From positions 1 to 64,000 of the forward strand of contig JAFQFD010000013.1 of the NCBI GenBank assembly GCA_017415715.1: a stretch of 64,000 nt of DNA, in the 5' to 3' direction. A program made the position numbers and the translations under genes. This document shows positions 33,146-40,668 of the stretch, piece after piece. Below the pieces are notes generated by a model. That model was not told the origin of the DNA, searched no databases, and worked only from the letters and a program-made list of their open reading frames with translations. Origin of the DNA: Bacteroidales bacterium. Its GTDB lineage: Bacteria; Bacteroidota; Bacteroidia; Bacteroidales; UBA932. Position 1 is the stretch's first letter; every line of letters starts with the position of its first letter.

Positions 33146-33757
33146 ATGAAACTTTACTCTATCATCGCGGCTGGCGTGGCATTGATCGCAGCCGCTTCTT
33201 GCTGCCAGCAGGCAGAACAGACATGCGCCGAAAACCAGGTCATCGAAAACATCATGTCAAGACGCAGCATCCGCAAGTATAAGCCTGTCGCTGTGTCTCG
33301 CGACACTCTCCAGACCATACTCGAATGCGGAATCAACGCCCCTAACGGCATGAACAAGCAGTCGTGGGAAGTGCGCGTGGTGGACAATCCTGCAGTAATG
33401 GAGGAGATCCAGACCCTGATGATTGCATCAAACCCTGAAGCCAAGCCGGAAATGGTGAAGGGATGCTTCAGAGATGCTCCTGTCATGGTATTTATTGCAA
33501 ACGACCCGTCATATGACTGCTCGCCTATAGACTGCGGACTGCTGTCGGAGAACATCATGCTCTCGGCATGGTCCCTCGGAGTAGGCTCGGTATGCCTCGG
33601 AAGTCCGATAAGATTCCTCGTGAACTCGCCAGAGGCGATGGCAAAGCTCGGATTCAGCGAAGGCTACACACCGATAATCTGCATCGGACTCGGATACGCA
33701 GCGGAAAGTCCCGAAGCAAAGCCTCGTGACTGGAGCAAGGTCAAATATGTAGAATAA
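33146..33757 (+). CDS. Nitroreductase-family protein with lipoprotein signal
   Basis: The 203-residue protein has a signal peptide with a Cys-Cys lipobox (AAASCC, about residues 15-20) and then a compact nitroreductase domain: MSRRSIRKYKPVAVSRD (FMN phosphate binding), INAPNGMNKQSWEV, DCGLLSENIMLSAWSLGVGS and ICIGLGYA. The family normally works in the cytoplasm with FMN and NAD(P)H, so export and lipidation are unusual and would need an FMN source outside the cytoplasm. Its 3' end abuts the DUF4491 gene tail to tail with no spare bases. Confidence 0.8.
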   Translation: MKLYSIIAAGVALIAAASCCQQAEQTCAENQVIENIMSRRSIRKYKPVAVSRDTLQTILECGINAPNGMNKQSWEVRVVDNPAVMEEIQTLMIASNPEAKPEMVKGCFRDAPVMVFIANDPSYDCSPIDCGLLSENIMLSAWSLGVGSVCLGSPIRFLVNSPEAMAKLGFSEGYTPIICIGLGYAAESPEAKPRDWSKVKYVE

Positions 33758-34045
33758 CTATTTGCGGTGTCCCGGACCTTCTGGGAACCATCCCTTGCGC
33801 ACGCGTTCACGCTGATGAAAGAGCTCAAGGATGCTCCAGAATGAAGAGAATGCAATGACACCGAAGATTGTCGACACAATCAGATTGCAGACAAGCACTG
33901 ACAGGACTGCGAAGACAAGGCCGGCAAGCACGAATATCCACCAGCACTTGACACCAAGGTAATATTCCGCCTTGATGACGATTGGATGGAAGAAACCGAT
34001 TACAAGAAAAGTGGCAAGTCCCACAAGCAGTCCGCTGAAATTCAT
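33758..34045 (-). CDS. DUF4491 membrane protein
   Basis: The 95-residue protein with three hydrophobic segments (NFSGLLVGLATFLVIGFFHP, CWWIFVLAGLVFAVLSVLV, then IFGVIAFSSFWSILEL) fits the DUF4491 family of small membrane proteins. The function is unknown. The C-terminal tail is basic. Its promoter faces that of the LuxR-type regulator within one inverted repeat. Confidence 0.75.
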   Translation of the reverse strand: MNFSGLLVGLATFLVIGFFHPIVIKAEYYLGVKCWWIFVLAGLVFAVLSVLVCNLIVSTIFGVIAFSSFWSILELFHQRERVRKGWFPEGPGHRK

Positions 34046-34060
34046 AGTTACAATAAAATT

Positions 34061-34100
34061 TGGTATCTTTGCATAAGGTGTCAGTCCCGCAAAGATACCA
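34061..34100. promoter_or_regulatory. Inverted repeat carrying two face-to-face promoters
   Basis: TGGTATCTTTGC (34061-34072) and its exact complement GCAAAGATACCA (34089-34100) are separated by 16 bases. Each arm contains a TATCTTTG -7 element: 34064-34071 reads rightwards to the LuxR-type gene, and 34097 to 34090 reads leftwards to the DUF4491 gene. The two transcripts would overlap at their 5' ends. Confidence 0.7.
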
Positions 34101-34122
34101 TTTTTTTCATATTAAAACAGCA

Positions 34123-34695
34123 ATGACTCCCTGCTTCGCCATAATAGACAGCAACACCCTCAGCAGAATGTCGCTCCAGAGCATTCTCAAGGACATCTAT
34201 GACCAGGTCGAAATATACCCGTACCGAGACATAGTAGAGTTCATACGCGACTCGAACAGGCACTTCGTGCATTTCTTCGTCAGCGCCGACATCCTTTTCG
34301 CTGACGCGGACGAGTTCGAGACGCTCAAGCCTCAGACTACAGTGATATGTCAGGGGCACAACGAAGCGCTGACCAGGGCAGGATTCAGGACGGTAGACTG
34401 CACGATGTCTGAGCAGGAAATCGTCGAGGCCCTTATGAAGCTTGACGAGAGTCTCAAAAGGAAAAGCGAGAACAGTATCAGCATAACCGACAAGCTGTCG
34501 GCACGCGAGAAGGAGGTCCTCATACTGATAGTCAAGGGATTCATCAACAAAGAGATAGCGCAGCAGCTGAACATCTCCACTCCGACTGCGATCTTCCACA
34601 GAAACAACATCTGCGAGAAGCTTCAGACCAGGTCCATAGGCAAGCTGACCGTATACGCCGTGCTTTCAGGCCTTGTTGACCTTAAGGAGATTTAA
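34123..34695 (+). CDS. LuxR-type DNA-binding regulator
   Basis: About 190 residues from ATG 34123 (MTPCFAIIDSN). The frame extends upstream to a TTG at 34060, but that lies in the promoter, so the later ATG is preferred. The N-terminal 110 residues look like a degenerate receiver domain without the usual phospho-acceptor pattern. The C-terminus is a LuxR/GerE helix-turn-helix (LSAREKEVLILIVKGFINKE, then AQQLNISTPTAIFHRNNI). No sensor kinase is adjacent. Its targets are unknown. Confidence 0.8.
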   Translation: MTPCFAIIDSNTLSRMSLQSILKDIYDQVEIYPYRDIVEFIRDSNRHFVHFFVSADILFADADEFETLKPQTTVICQGHNEALTRAGFRTVDCTMSEQEIVEALMKLDESLKRKSENSISITDKLSAREKEVLILIVKGFINKEIAQQLNISTPTAIFHRNNICEKLQTRSIGKLTVYAVLSGLVDLKEI

Positions 34696-35822
34696 CGCGT
34701 AAGCAGTTCCTGGAGATTGAACTTCAGCTGTACCATCTGCTGGGTGCCGCAATATTTCTGTCCGTTGAAATGGAATATGGCGGCCAGCCTTATCTTCAGA
34801 TATTTAGAAGAGCCTTTGATGTCGGGCTCATAAAAGACTTCAAGCCTGTCGTACAGGCCCGGACCGGTCGTTCCGTTGTCATATACCCTATAGAACGGGT
34901 CTCCCATATAAAGAGAGGGGCCATACTTTGTGCCCGTATTGTCTTTGCTGTTGTAGTATGGCATCAGGTCCGTTCCATAATACATGCGGTTGAGTATTCC
35001 CACATTCCAGTTGCGCACTTCCAGGTCAAACTCTCCTCCTCCCGGGAACACATAGCCGCTGGCATGTTCCCTGTCGTTCTGCAGGCCCTGCAGCCATCCG
35101 AAACGCATGGAGAACTTCTGCATGTTCATCATATGCCCGAAATCAAAACGGAGATATGGGTTTATGAGGATATTGTCCACCACGCCCTTATGCCTGTCGG
35201 AGTTTGCGTAGTGATACATATAGGCTGAATATCCAAGAGACAGCATCGAGGCAAGCCTGCCTTCTCCGCTGGAGAATATCATGAACCTCTCCCTGCTGTC
35301 ATTGCCATACTGTCCCATCCAGTCGCATGCCACTTCGAAATGCGCCTTCGGGCGGTTGAACTGCAGCAGAAGGCCTTCAAGATTATTGTCATAAAAGGTA
35401 AGCGAATCCGAGAAAAACGCCGGAGAATACTCTCCATCGGTCTTCTTGCGAGGAAATATGCCGGCATACATGGTCATGTCTGTCTCGCCGAAATCCTTCT
35501 GAAGCCTGTAATATAGTGTAACCTCATTCAGAAGTCTGTCAGCTCTTCCGCCGAAATCCTTCATCACATCCACGCCTATCATGACCTTATGGTCAGCGCC
35601 CGCCTCCGGCTGGGCTATGGACAGGCCCACGGACGGAGTCACACGCGCTCCAAAGATGGTCATTGAACGCGAAAATGCACTCTTGTATAGTTCCCTGTTA
35701 TCGAAATTCATCTCGAAGTCGACGTCGTAGGCGAACTTTACGGACTTGTCTCTGGCGACAGAGACAACGGTGAACGCCGTCATGAGCAGAATGAATATGA
35801 ACAATCTTCTATAGGTCAGCAT
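34692..35822 (-). CDS. Outer-membrane beta-barrel protein (unknown function)
   Basis: About 376 residues from ATG 35822 (MLTYRRLFIFILLM signal peptide). The longer frame from 35876 would include the promoter. The mature part has many short amphipathic strands rich in Tyr, Phe and Gly (YDVDFEMNFDNRELY, LTFYDNNLEGLLLQFNRP, YLKIRLAAIFHFN), typical of a porin-like barrel. I do not recognise a specific family. It overlaps the end of the LuxR-type regulator gene by 4 bases tail to tail. Confidence 0.6.
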   Translation of the reverse strand: MLTYRRLFIFILLMTAFTVVSVARDKSVKFAYDVDFEMNFDNRELYKSAFSRSMTIFGARVTPSVGLSIAQPEAGADHKVMIGVDVMKDFGGRADRLLNEVTLYYRLQKDFGETDMTMYAGIFPRKKTDGEYSPAFFSDSLTFYDNNLEGLLLQFNRPKAHFEVACDWMGQYGNDSRERFMIFSSGEGRLASMLSLGYSAYMYHYANSDRHKGVVDNILINPYLRFDFGHMMNMQKFSMRFGWLQGLQNDREHASGYVFPGGGEFDLEVRNWNVGILNRMYYGTDLMPYYNSKDNTGTKYGPSLYMGDPFYRVYDNGTTGPGLYDRLEVFYEPDIKGSSKYLKIRLAAIFHFNGQKYCGTQQMVQLKFNLQELLTR

Positions 35823-35843
35823 ATTTTCAGGTCTAAAATCTTT

Positions 35844-35877
35844 CAAAGATAGCACTTTTCGCGTATTTTTGCACAAA
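35844..35877 (-). promoter_or_regulatory. Promoter of the outer-membrane protein gene
   Basis: TATCTTTG (35851 to 35844, minus) with TTTG (35877 to 35874) 22 bp upstream. The start is 21 bases downstream, at ATG 35822. Confidence 0.6.
35864..35871 (+). promoter_or_regulatory. -7 element of the GSCFA gene
   Basis: TATTTTTG matches TAnnTTTG, 17 bases before the GSCFA ATG. It lies inside the spacer of the opposing promoter, so the two are interleaved. Confidence 0.5.
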
Positions 35878-35888
35878 TCTGATTTACG

Positions 35889-36746
35889 ATGAAACTGCAG
35901 ACCCCCGTGACCGACGAAAGATGCAATGTCGGCATATCATACAATGACAAGATCCTGATGCTCGGAAGCTGTTTTTCAGACAGCATAGGCACTCAGTTGA
36001 AGAACTTCGGTTTCGACGTATGCGTCAATCCTTTCGGAACATTGTATAATCCGGCATCCATACTCTCCAGCATCAGGCGTCTGATCAGCGGTGACCCTTT
36101 CACGGCGGAGGAATGCGTCGGCATCGGAGCCGGGGACGGACGCGTCTGCTCATTCAGCCATCACACATCGTTTGCACGAGGGTCCGAGGAAGATTTCCTC
36201 GAAAACGCCAACAGGAAGCTGCAGGAGGCACGTTCTTTCTTCATGGAATGCAACAAGGTCATCATCACCCTCGGCACCAGCTGGTGCTTCAGGCATGTGG
36301 AGAAAGACAGGATCGTGTCAAACTGCCTCAAGAGAAATGCTGCAGAGTTTGAAAGGATTTTTCTGGACGAGATCCAGACAGTCGCGATGCTCAACGAGAT
36401 CGTCACCCTCTGCCACGACAAGGAGTTCATATTCACGGTGAGTCCCATACGTCATTTCAAGGACGGCGCTCACGGCAACCAGATCAGCAAGGCATCACTT
36501 CTCCTGAGCGTAGACAAGATCATAAGGTCCATGGGATCCGGCCTGGACTATTTCCCTGCTTATGAAATAATGATGGACGAGCTGCGAGACTACAGATTCT
36601 ATGCAGAAGACATGTGTCACCCATCGCAGCAGGCCGTTGACTACATCAGAGAACGTTTTCTTGACTGGGCGCTTCCTGCGGACGAACAGGACAGGTTAAA
36701 AGAAAACATCCGCGCCTACAGGCACGGATGTCATATCGTGAAATGA
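35889..36746 (+). CDS. GSCFA-domain protein
   Basis: The 285-residue protein contains the family-defining LMLGSCFSDSIG (about residues 28-39), followed by NPFGTLYNP, then LGTSWCFRH, TVSPIRHFKDG and a C-terminal MCHPSQQAVDYI. The GSC and DxxHPS-like blocks recall the SGNH hydrolase fold, so an esterase-type activity is possible, but the family has no proven function that I know of. There is no signal peptide, suggesting a cytoplasmic protein. Confidence 0.85.
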   Translation: MKLQTPVTDERCNVGISYNDKILMLGSCFSDSIGTQLKNFGFDVCVNPFGTLYNPASILSSIRRLISGDPFTAEECVGIGAGDGRVCSFSHHTSFARGSEEDFLENANRKLQEARSFFMECNKVIITLGTSWCFRHVEKDRIVSNCLKRNAAEFERIFLDEIQTVAMLNEIVTLCHDKEFIFTVSPIRHFKDGAHGNQISKASLLLSVDKIIRSMGSGLDYFPAYEIMMDELRDYRFYAEDMCHPSQQAVDYIRERFLDWALPADEQDRLKENIRAYRHGCHIVK

Positions 36747-36756
36747 TGTATTTCTA

Positions 36757-37443
36757 CTAGAAGTTAAAGCCAAGTCCTACATAGAACACACCTGTGTGCA
36801 TCTTGTATTTAGTGTCTGCAACCTGCTCTCCGGTATATCTGTTGAGCATACCGATGTTGTATCCGAGCTTCACATTGAACTTCTCCATGAATGTAGCGCC
36901 GACGCCAAGACCAAGTTTAAGATCGAAACGGCCGTAGTTTGGAGTGCCGTCAGGAGTTATTGAAGAAGCGCTGTCACCCTTTGTCACAGTCTTGCCTGTG
37001 TAGTTGTGATACTTCACCATATAGTCATCTGCACTGACCTTTGAAGCTGAGGTAAGACCGAGCGAAAATACAGGACCTGCAAATGCAGAAAGTTTCACTG
37101 CTCCGAGGTCATATGAATACTTTACATGTACCGGAATGTCGAGATAAGTCTCATTGACTGACTCCTTGGCAACAACTCCAAGTACTTCCTCTGAATCATA
37201 TTCTCCCATGTATGAGAATCTTACTCCTGGCTGAAGTCCGAGAGAGCCCCATCCCCTGTCAAGGAAGTTCCAGTCGTATGTTGCCTCAAGATAGAATCCG
37301 TCAAGACCATCTGAGTCAGACTCGTTACCAATCCTGGTTGTAGTAGTTCCATGGTTGTAACCCACACCCACACCGAGCTGTGCATTTGCATCGATCGCAA
37401 GAAACATTGCCGCCGCTGCAAGAATAAAATAAAACTTCTTCAT
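36757..37443 (-). CDS. Outer-membrane beta-barrel protein (PorT-like family)
   Basis: The 228-residue protein has a cleavable signal peptide (MKKFYFILAAAAMFLAIDANA) and an eight-stranded-barrel-like mature part (AQLGVGVGYNHGTTTTRIG, GVRFSYMGEYDSEE, KLGYNIGMLNRYTG, ending VFYVGLGFNF). The aromatic C-terminal residue is typical of outer-membrane barrels. It fits the small porin-like proteins common in Bacteroidales. No function can be given. Confidence 0.75.
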   Translation of the reverse strand: MKKFYFILAAAAMFLAIDANAQLGVGVGYNHGTTTTRIGNESDSDGLDGFYLEATYDWNFLDRGWGSLGLQPGVRFSYMGEYDSEEVLGVVAKESVNETYLDIPVHVKYSYDLGAVKLSAFAGPVFSLGLTSASKVSADDYMVKYHNYTGKTVTKGDSASSITPDGTPNYGRFDLKLGLGVGATFMEKFNVKLGYNIGMLNRYTGEQVADTKYKMHTGVFYVGLGFNF

Positions 37444-37569
37444 ATCAATCTAAAATTAATTATTACATAATCCCATCAAAGTGTTTGCAAAAATAAGTCT
37501 TATAAATTTCCATTAAAATAGAGTAGTTTGTCTTTTGGATTACAAATAATATCAAAAGGAGGAATCCAT

Positions 37570-37600
37570 TTTGAAAATACAAAACTTTGGTTCACCTTTG
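37570..37600 (+). promoter_or_regulatory. Promoter of the ABC/GntR operon
   Basis: TTTG (37570-37573), 19-bp spacer and CACCTTTG (37593-37600) match the consensus except for the first base of the -7 element. Confidence 0.5.
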
Positions 37601-37601
37601 T

Positions 37602-37624
37602 AGTGTACTACTTCACTAATACAC
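37602..37624 (+). promoter_or_regulatory. Candidate GntR/YtrA operator
   Basis: GTGTA (37603-37607) and TACAC (37620-37624) form an inverted repeat with a 12-base centre, just after the -7 element. YtrA-type regulators bind a similarly spaced AGTGTA/TACACT pair in front of their own operon, and such a regulator is encoded in this operon. Confidence 0.6.
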
Positions 37625-37677
37625 CATAAAAACTTCCGGAAGGAAGACTTAACATATAGACATAAAAACATACCGCT

Positions 37678-38505
37678 ATGATCACAATCAAAGATCTTGG
37701 ATTCAGCTACGGCGACGTGCCGGTACTGAAAAACATCACGATGAATCTGGAAGAAGGCCGCATCTATGGCCTTCTCGGAGGAAACGGAGTCGGAAAGACA
37801 ACCCTACTGACCTTGCTTTGCGGACTGAAGAAGCCGCAGCTCGGATCGATAGACATCGACGGGTATGCTCCATACGACAGAAAGCCGACATTCCTTGCCG
37901 ACCAGTACTACCTGAGCGATGAGGTTGCAGCAATGAACATGAAAGCTGCGGACTATGCTGCCAATTACGGAAAATTCTGGACAGGATTCGACATGGGCAA
38001 ATTCAACGAGGTGATGAATGTCTTCGAGGTCGATGCGCAGCAGAAGATGAACAAGATGTCATTCGGACAGCTGAAGAAGACATACATCGCCTTCGCGCTG
38101 GCATGCAACACCAAGTATCTGTTCATGGATGAACCGACTAACGGCCTTGACATCCCCTCAAAGGCACAGTTCAGAAAAGCTGTCACCAGATATACACGCG
38201 AAGATTCTGTGATACTGATTTCAACGCATCAGGTACGTGATCTGGAAAACATCATCGACCCGATCATCATACTCGACCGTCAGGACGTGCTCTTGAATGC
38301 CTCTGTCGCGGAAGTTTCGGAGAGACTGTATTTCGACTACACCAGCGAAAGGAATCCTGACGCGCTCTACTGCGAGATGATTCCGGGCGGAAACATCCAG
38401 GTCTATCTCAATCAGACAGGAGAGGACAGCAAGGTAAATCTCGAGGCTCTCTTCAATACAGTCCATCAGCACAAGGAACTTATCAAAGGAATCTTTAACA
38501 AATAG
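37678..38505 (+). CDS. ABC transporter ATP-binding protein
   Basis: The 275-residue ATPase has Walker A GGNGVGKTT (34-42), a degenerate signature MSFGQLKK in place of LSGGQ, Walker B YLFMDEPTNGLD and the switch His in STHQ. It energises the membrane subunit encoded 5 bases downstream. The operon (ATPase, permease, YtrA-type GntR) is of the kind that responds to cell-envelope-active compounds in other bacteria; the substrate here is unknown. Confidence 0.9.
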   Translation: MITIKDLGFSYGDVPVLKNITMNLEEGRIYGLLGGNGVGKTTLLTLLCGLKKPQLGSIDIDGYAPYDRKPTFLADQYYLSDEVAAMNMKAADYAANYGKFWTGFDMGKFNEVMNVFEVDAQQKMNKMSFGQLKKTYIAFALACNTKYLFMDEPTNGLDIPSKAQFRKAVTRYTREDSVILISTHQVRDLENIIDPIIILDRQDVLLNASVAEVSERLYFDYTSERNPDALYCEMIPGGNIQVYLNQTGEDSKVNLEALFNTVHQHKELIKGIFNK

Positions 38506-38510
38506 ACACC

Positions 38511-39398
38511 ATGAAAAACGATATATTCAATTTCCGCAGATTCGGAAAATATTTTGCAACAGATCTCAGGATTTGCCGGGCCAATTATGGACTGAGTCTG
38601 ATGACGATCTCGCTGCTTACGCCTCTCGTATTATACGTGATTGTTGCGACAATCAACCAGATCATGCATAACACATGGGATGGACCCGATATCGGCTTGA
38701 GAGTCTTTGCATTTGCCGTAGCGATGATATGCATGGTAGTTACAATGCCGGTTAAATGCTACGGAAAGATCACTGAAAAGCAGTATGGATCATTCTGGCT
38801 TACTCTCCCTGCATCAAGACTGGAGAAATTCATCAGCATGATACTGATGACCTGCATAATTGTCCCTGTATCAGGAGCTTTACTGTATCTCGGCCTGGAT
38901 GCTCTGATCTGTGCATTTGACCACACATGCGGACAGAACCTTTTTGCCGGAGGATTGGATCTCCTCCAGAAGATGGGAGAAGCAAACGAAGTGACATTGA
39001 ATCTTATTGACGAAAGCATTACGGTTGAAGACGCCACATTCGCTCAGGAAATCATCAGGCAGATGAATAATCCCTGGATGTACATAGATGAGATTTTCTG
39101 CTTCACATTGCCATTCCTTCTCGGAGCTGTATTCTTCAGGAACGGCAAGACTGTAAAGACATTCATCGCGCTGTTTGCAATAAGCACATTGACCGGCATG
39201 ATCATGTCACCTATAATGACTGACTGGGCGTTGAAATTAGTTGAAAATGCCAATGATGATCCGATGGGAATCTTCAATAACATGTTCAACAACAAGCTGT
39301 TCAAGAATCTTGTGCTCATAGACACAGTCACCGACACCGTGACAAATCTCGCGCTAATGGCCGGCATCTGGTTCAGGATCAAGACCTTAAAGCATTAG
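38511..39398 (+). CDS. ABC transporter membrane protein
   Basis: The 295-residue protein has about six membrane segments (SLMTISLLTPLVLYVIVATI, VFAFAVAMICMVVTMPVKCY, FISMILMTCIIVPVSGALLY) and a central loop of about 60 residues. It is the partner of the ATPase encoded just upstream. It lacks a recognisable family signature beyond the ABC-2-like topology. Confidence 0.8.
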   Translation: MKNDIFNFRRFGKYFATDLRICRANYGLSLMTISLLTPLVLYVIVATINQIMHNTWDGPDIGLRVFAFAVAMICMVVTMPVKCYGKITEKQYGSFWLTLPASRLEKFISMILMTCIIVPVSGALLYLGLDALICAFDHTCGQNLFAGGLDLLQKMGEANEVTLNLIDESITVEDATFAQEIIRQMNNPWMYIDEIFCFTLPFLLGAVFFRNGKTVKTFIALFAISTLTGMIMSPIMTDWALKLVENANDDPMGIFNNMFNNKLFKNLVLIDTVTDTVTNLALMAGIWFRIKTLKH

Positions 39399-39402
39399 GA
39401 TT

Positions 39403-39753
39403 ATGGAATTCAACGGTAACAAATCAATATATCTGCAGATATGCGATGCGATATGCGAGCGGATTCTCAGCGGAGAGCTCGCACCGGATGTACGCATAAT
39501 GTCTGTACGCGAGTATGGAGCAGAGATCGGAGTAAACCCCAATACCGTTATGAGGGCATATGAAAAACTCACAAACGACGGTATCATATATAACAAGAGG
39601 GGTATCGGCTACTTCATCAGCAGTGATGCAGCAGAAACAGTCAGGGCAAGCCAGAGAAAGGAATTTCTTGAGAATGAGCTTCCTGAAATAATAAGGAAGA
39701 TGAAGCTTCTTGGACTGTCTCCGGAAGAGTGTTTGCAGGTAAATGAAAAATAA
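39403..39753 (+). CDS. GntR-family regulator, YtrA type
   Basis: The 116-residue protein is an N-terminal winged helix (SIYLQICDAICERILSGELA, then VREYGAEIGVNPNTVMRAYE, then GIIYNKRGIGYFIS) with a short dimerisation tail, as in the YtrA subfamily, which lacks a large effector domain. It is last in the operon, 4 bases after the permease gene, whereas YtrA is normally first. Autoregulation through the inverted repeat at 37602-37624 is expected. Confidence 0.9.
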   Translation: MEFNGNKSIYLQICDAICERILSGELAPDVRIMSVREYGAEIGVNPNTVMRAYEKLTNDGIIYNKRGIGYFISSDAAETVRASQRKEFLENELPEIIRKMKLLGLSPEECLQVNEK

Positions 39754-39799
39754 TTAAATTTGCAGCATCTAAGACCTGAGCCGGAGTAACAAGCCAGGA

Positions 39800-40240
39800 A
39801 TGAAAAGGACATTGACACATATATTCATACTGCTGCTGACCGCAGCTGTAGCGGCCTCATGCAGCGTCGAAATGGATTTAGGAATCGGCAAACCCGGGCT
39901 AGACGGCGAGAGGAGCATCCTGATTTCAGGTCAGGTTACGGACGCCTCTGGAAATGTACTGGAAGACATTACAATAGACTTCAACGCCTACAGCCAGAAT
40001 GAAGCCGGCGGCTCCACAGTGAGTTCGGAAACAGTCTACACCGACAGCAAAGGGCGCTTCAGCATCACAGCTGAAGGTGCGCAGGAGGCGCTTCTGTGCA
40101 CAGTCACAGCCCAAGACAAGGACGGCAGATATGAAAGTCAGACCAAGCAGATCATTGTGACATGGAACGGTCCGTCATTCCAGGACAATCTCTTCGTAGT
40201 CAATGACTGCAACTTCCACCTCAACAAGAAAGGCAACTGA
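39800..40240 (+). CDS. Lipoprotein with carboxypeptidase-regulatory-like domain
   Basis: The 146-residue lipoprotein (lipobox VAASC, about residues 17-21) has one beta-sandwich domain: ILISGQVTDASGNVLEDITI, then YTDSKGRFSITAEG, the pattern of a carboxypeptidase-regulatory-like (prealbumin-type) repeat. It overlaps the following related lipoprotein gene by one base (TGATG), so the two are translationally coupled. They may be partners or a tandem duplication; no function is known. Confidence 0.7.
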   Translation: MKRTLTHIFILLLTAAVAASCSVEMDLGIGKPGLDGERSILISGQVTDASGNVLEDITIDFNAYSQNEAGGSTVSSETVYTDSKGRFSITAEGAQEALLCTVTAQDKDGRYESQTKQIIVTWNGPSFQDNLFVVNDCNFHLNKKGN

Positions 40241-40668
40241 TGAAGGCAAGAACATTCATATTGATGGGCATATTGTCCCTTATGCTTGCTTCCTGCTCGA
40301 AGGAAGCTGCATATGACGGCTCATATCATGACGAGATCAGGCTGGAAGGGCTGGTGATCGATGCGGAAAGCGAGGCTCCGGTCAATCATATGGAAATCCT
40401 GATAGAGTGGGAGTCGGTTGAAAGCCCTGTTGTGGTATATACTTCCGACAAGGGAAGATTCTCCACAATGCTCGCAGCACCGGACAACTATCCTGCAGTA
40501 ATCAGTCTGACAATCTCCGACATCGACGGCGAAGAGAACGGAGGCCTGTTTGAAGGTCTCAGTGACAAGATAACGATTCTTGAAGAAGGTGATTATCGCG
40601 AGCCGTCTATTCTGACTTACCGTTTGTCTCGCGCCACTGCTTCGGAGAGCAGCCCACAATCTTTGTAA
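40240..40668 (+). CDS. Lipoprotein with carboxypeptidase-regulatory-like domain, second copy
   Basis: The 142-residue lipoprotein (lipobox LASC) has the same plan as the preceding gene product: IRLEGLVIDAESEAPVNHME, then YTSDKGRFSTMLAA, then VISLTISDIDGEENGG. Its last 62 bases overlap the 3' end of the opposing AraC-type regulator gene, so both C-termini are constrained by one stretch of DNA. Confidence 0.7.
   Translation: MKARTFILMGILSLMLASCSKEAAYDGSYHDEIRLEGLVIDAESEAPVNHMEILIEWESVESPVVVYTSDKGRFSTMLAAPDNYPAVISLTISDIDGEENGGLFEGLSDKITILEEGDYREPSILTYRLSRATASESSPQSL

Noticed and set aside
34060..34122. TTG-initiated N-terminal extension of the LuxR-type regulator
   Set aside because: It starts within the inverted-repeat promoter; ATG 34123 fits.
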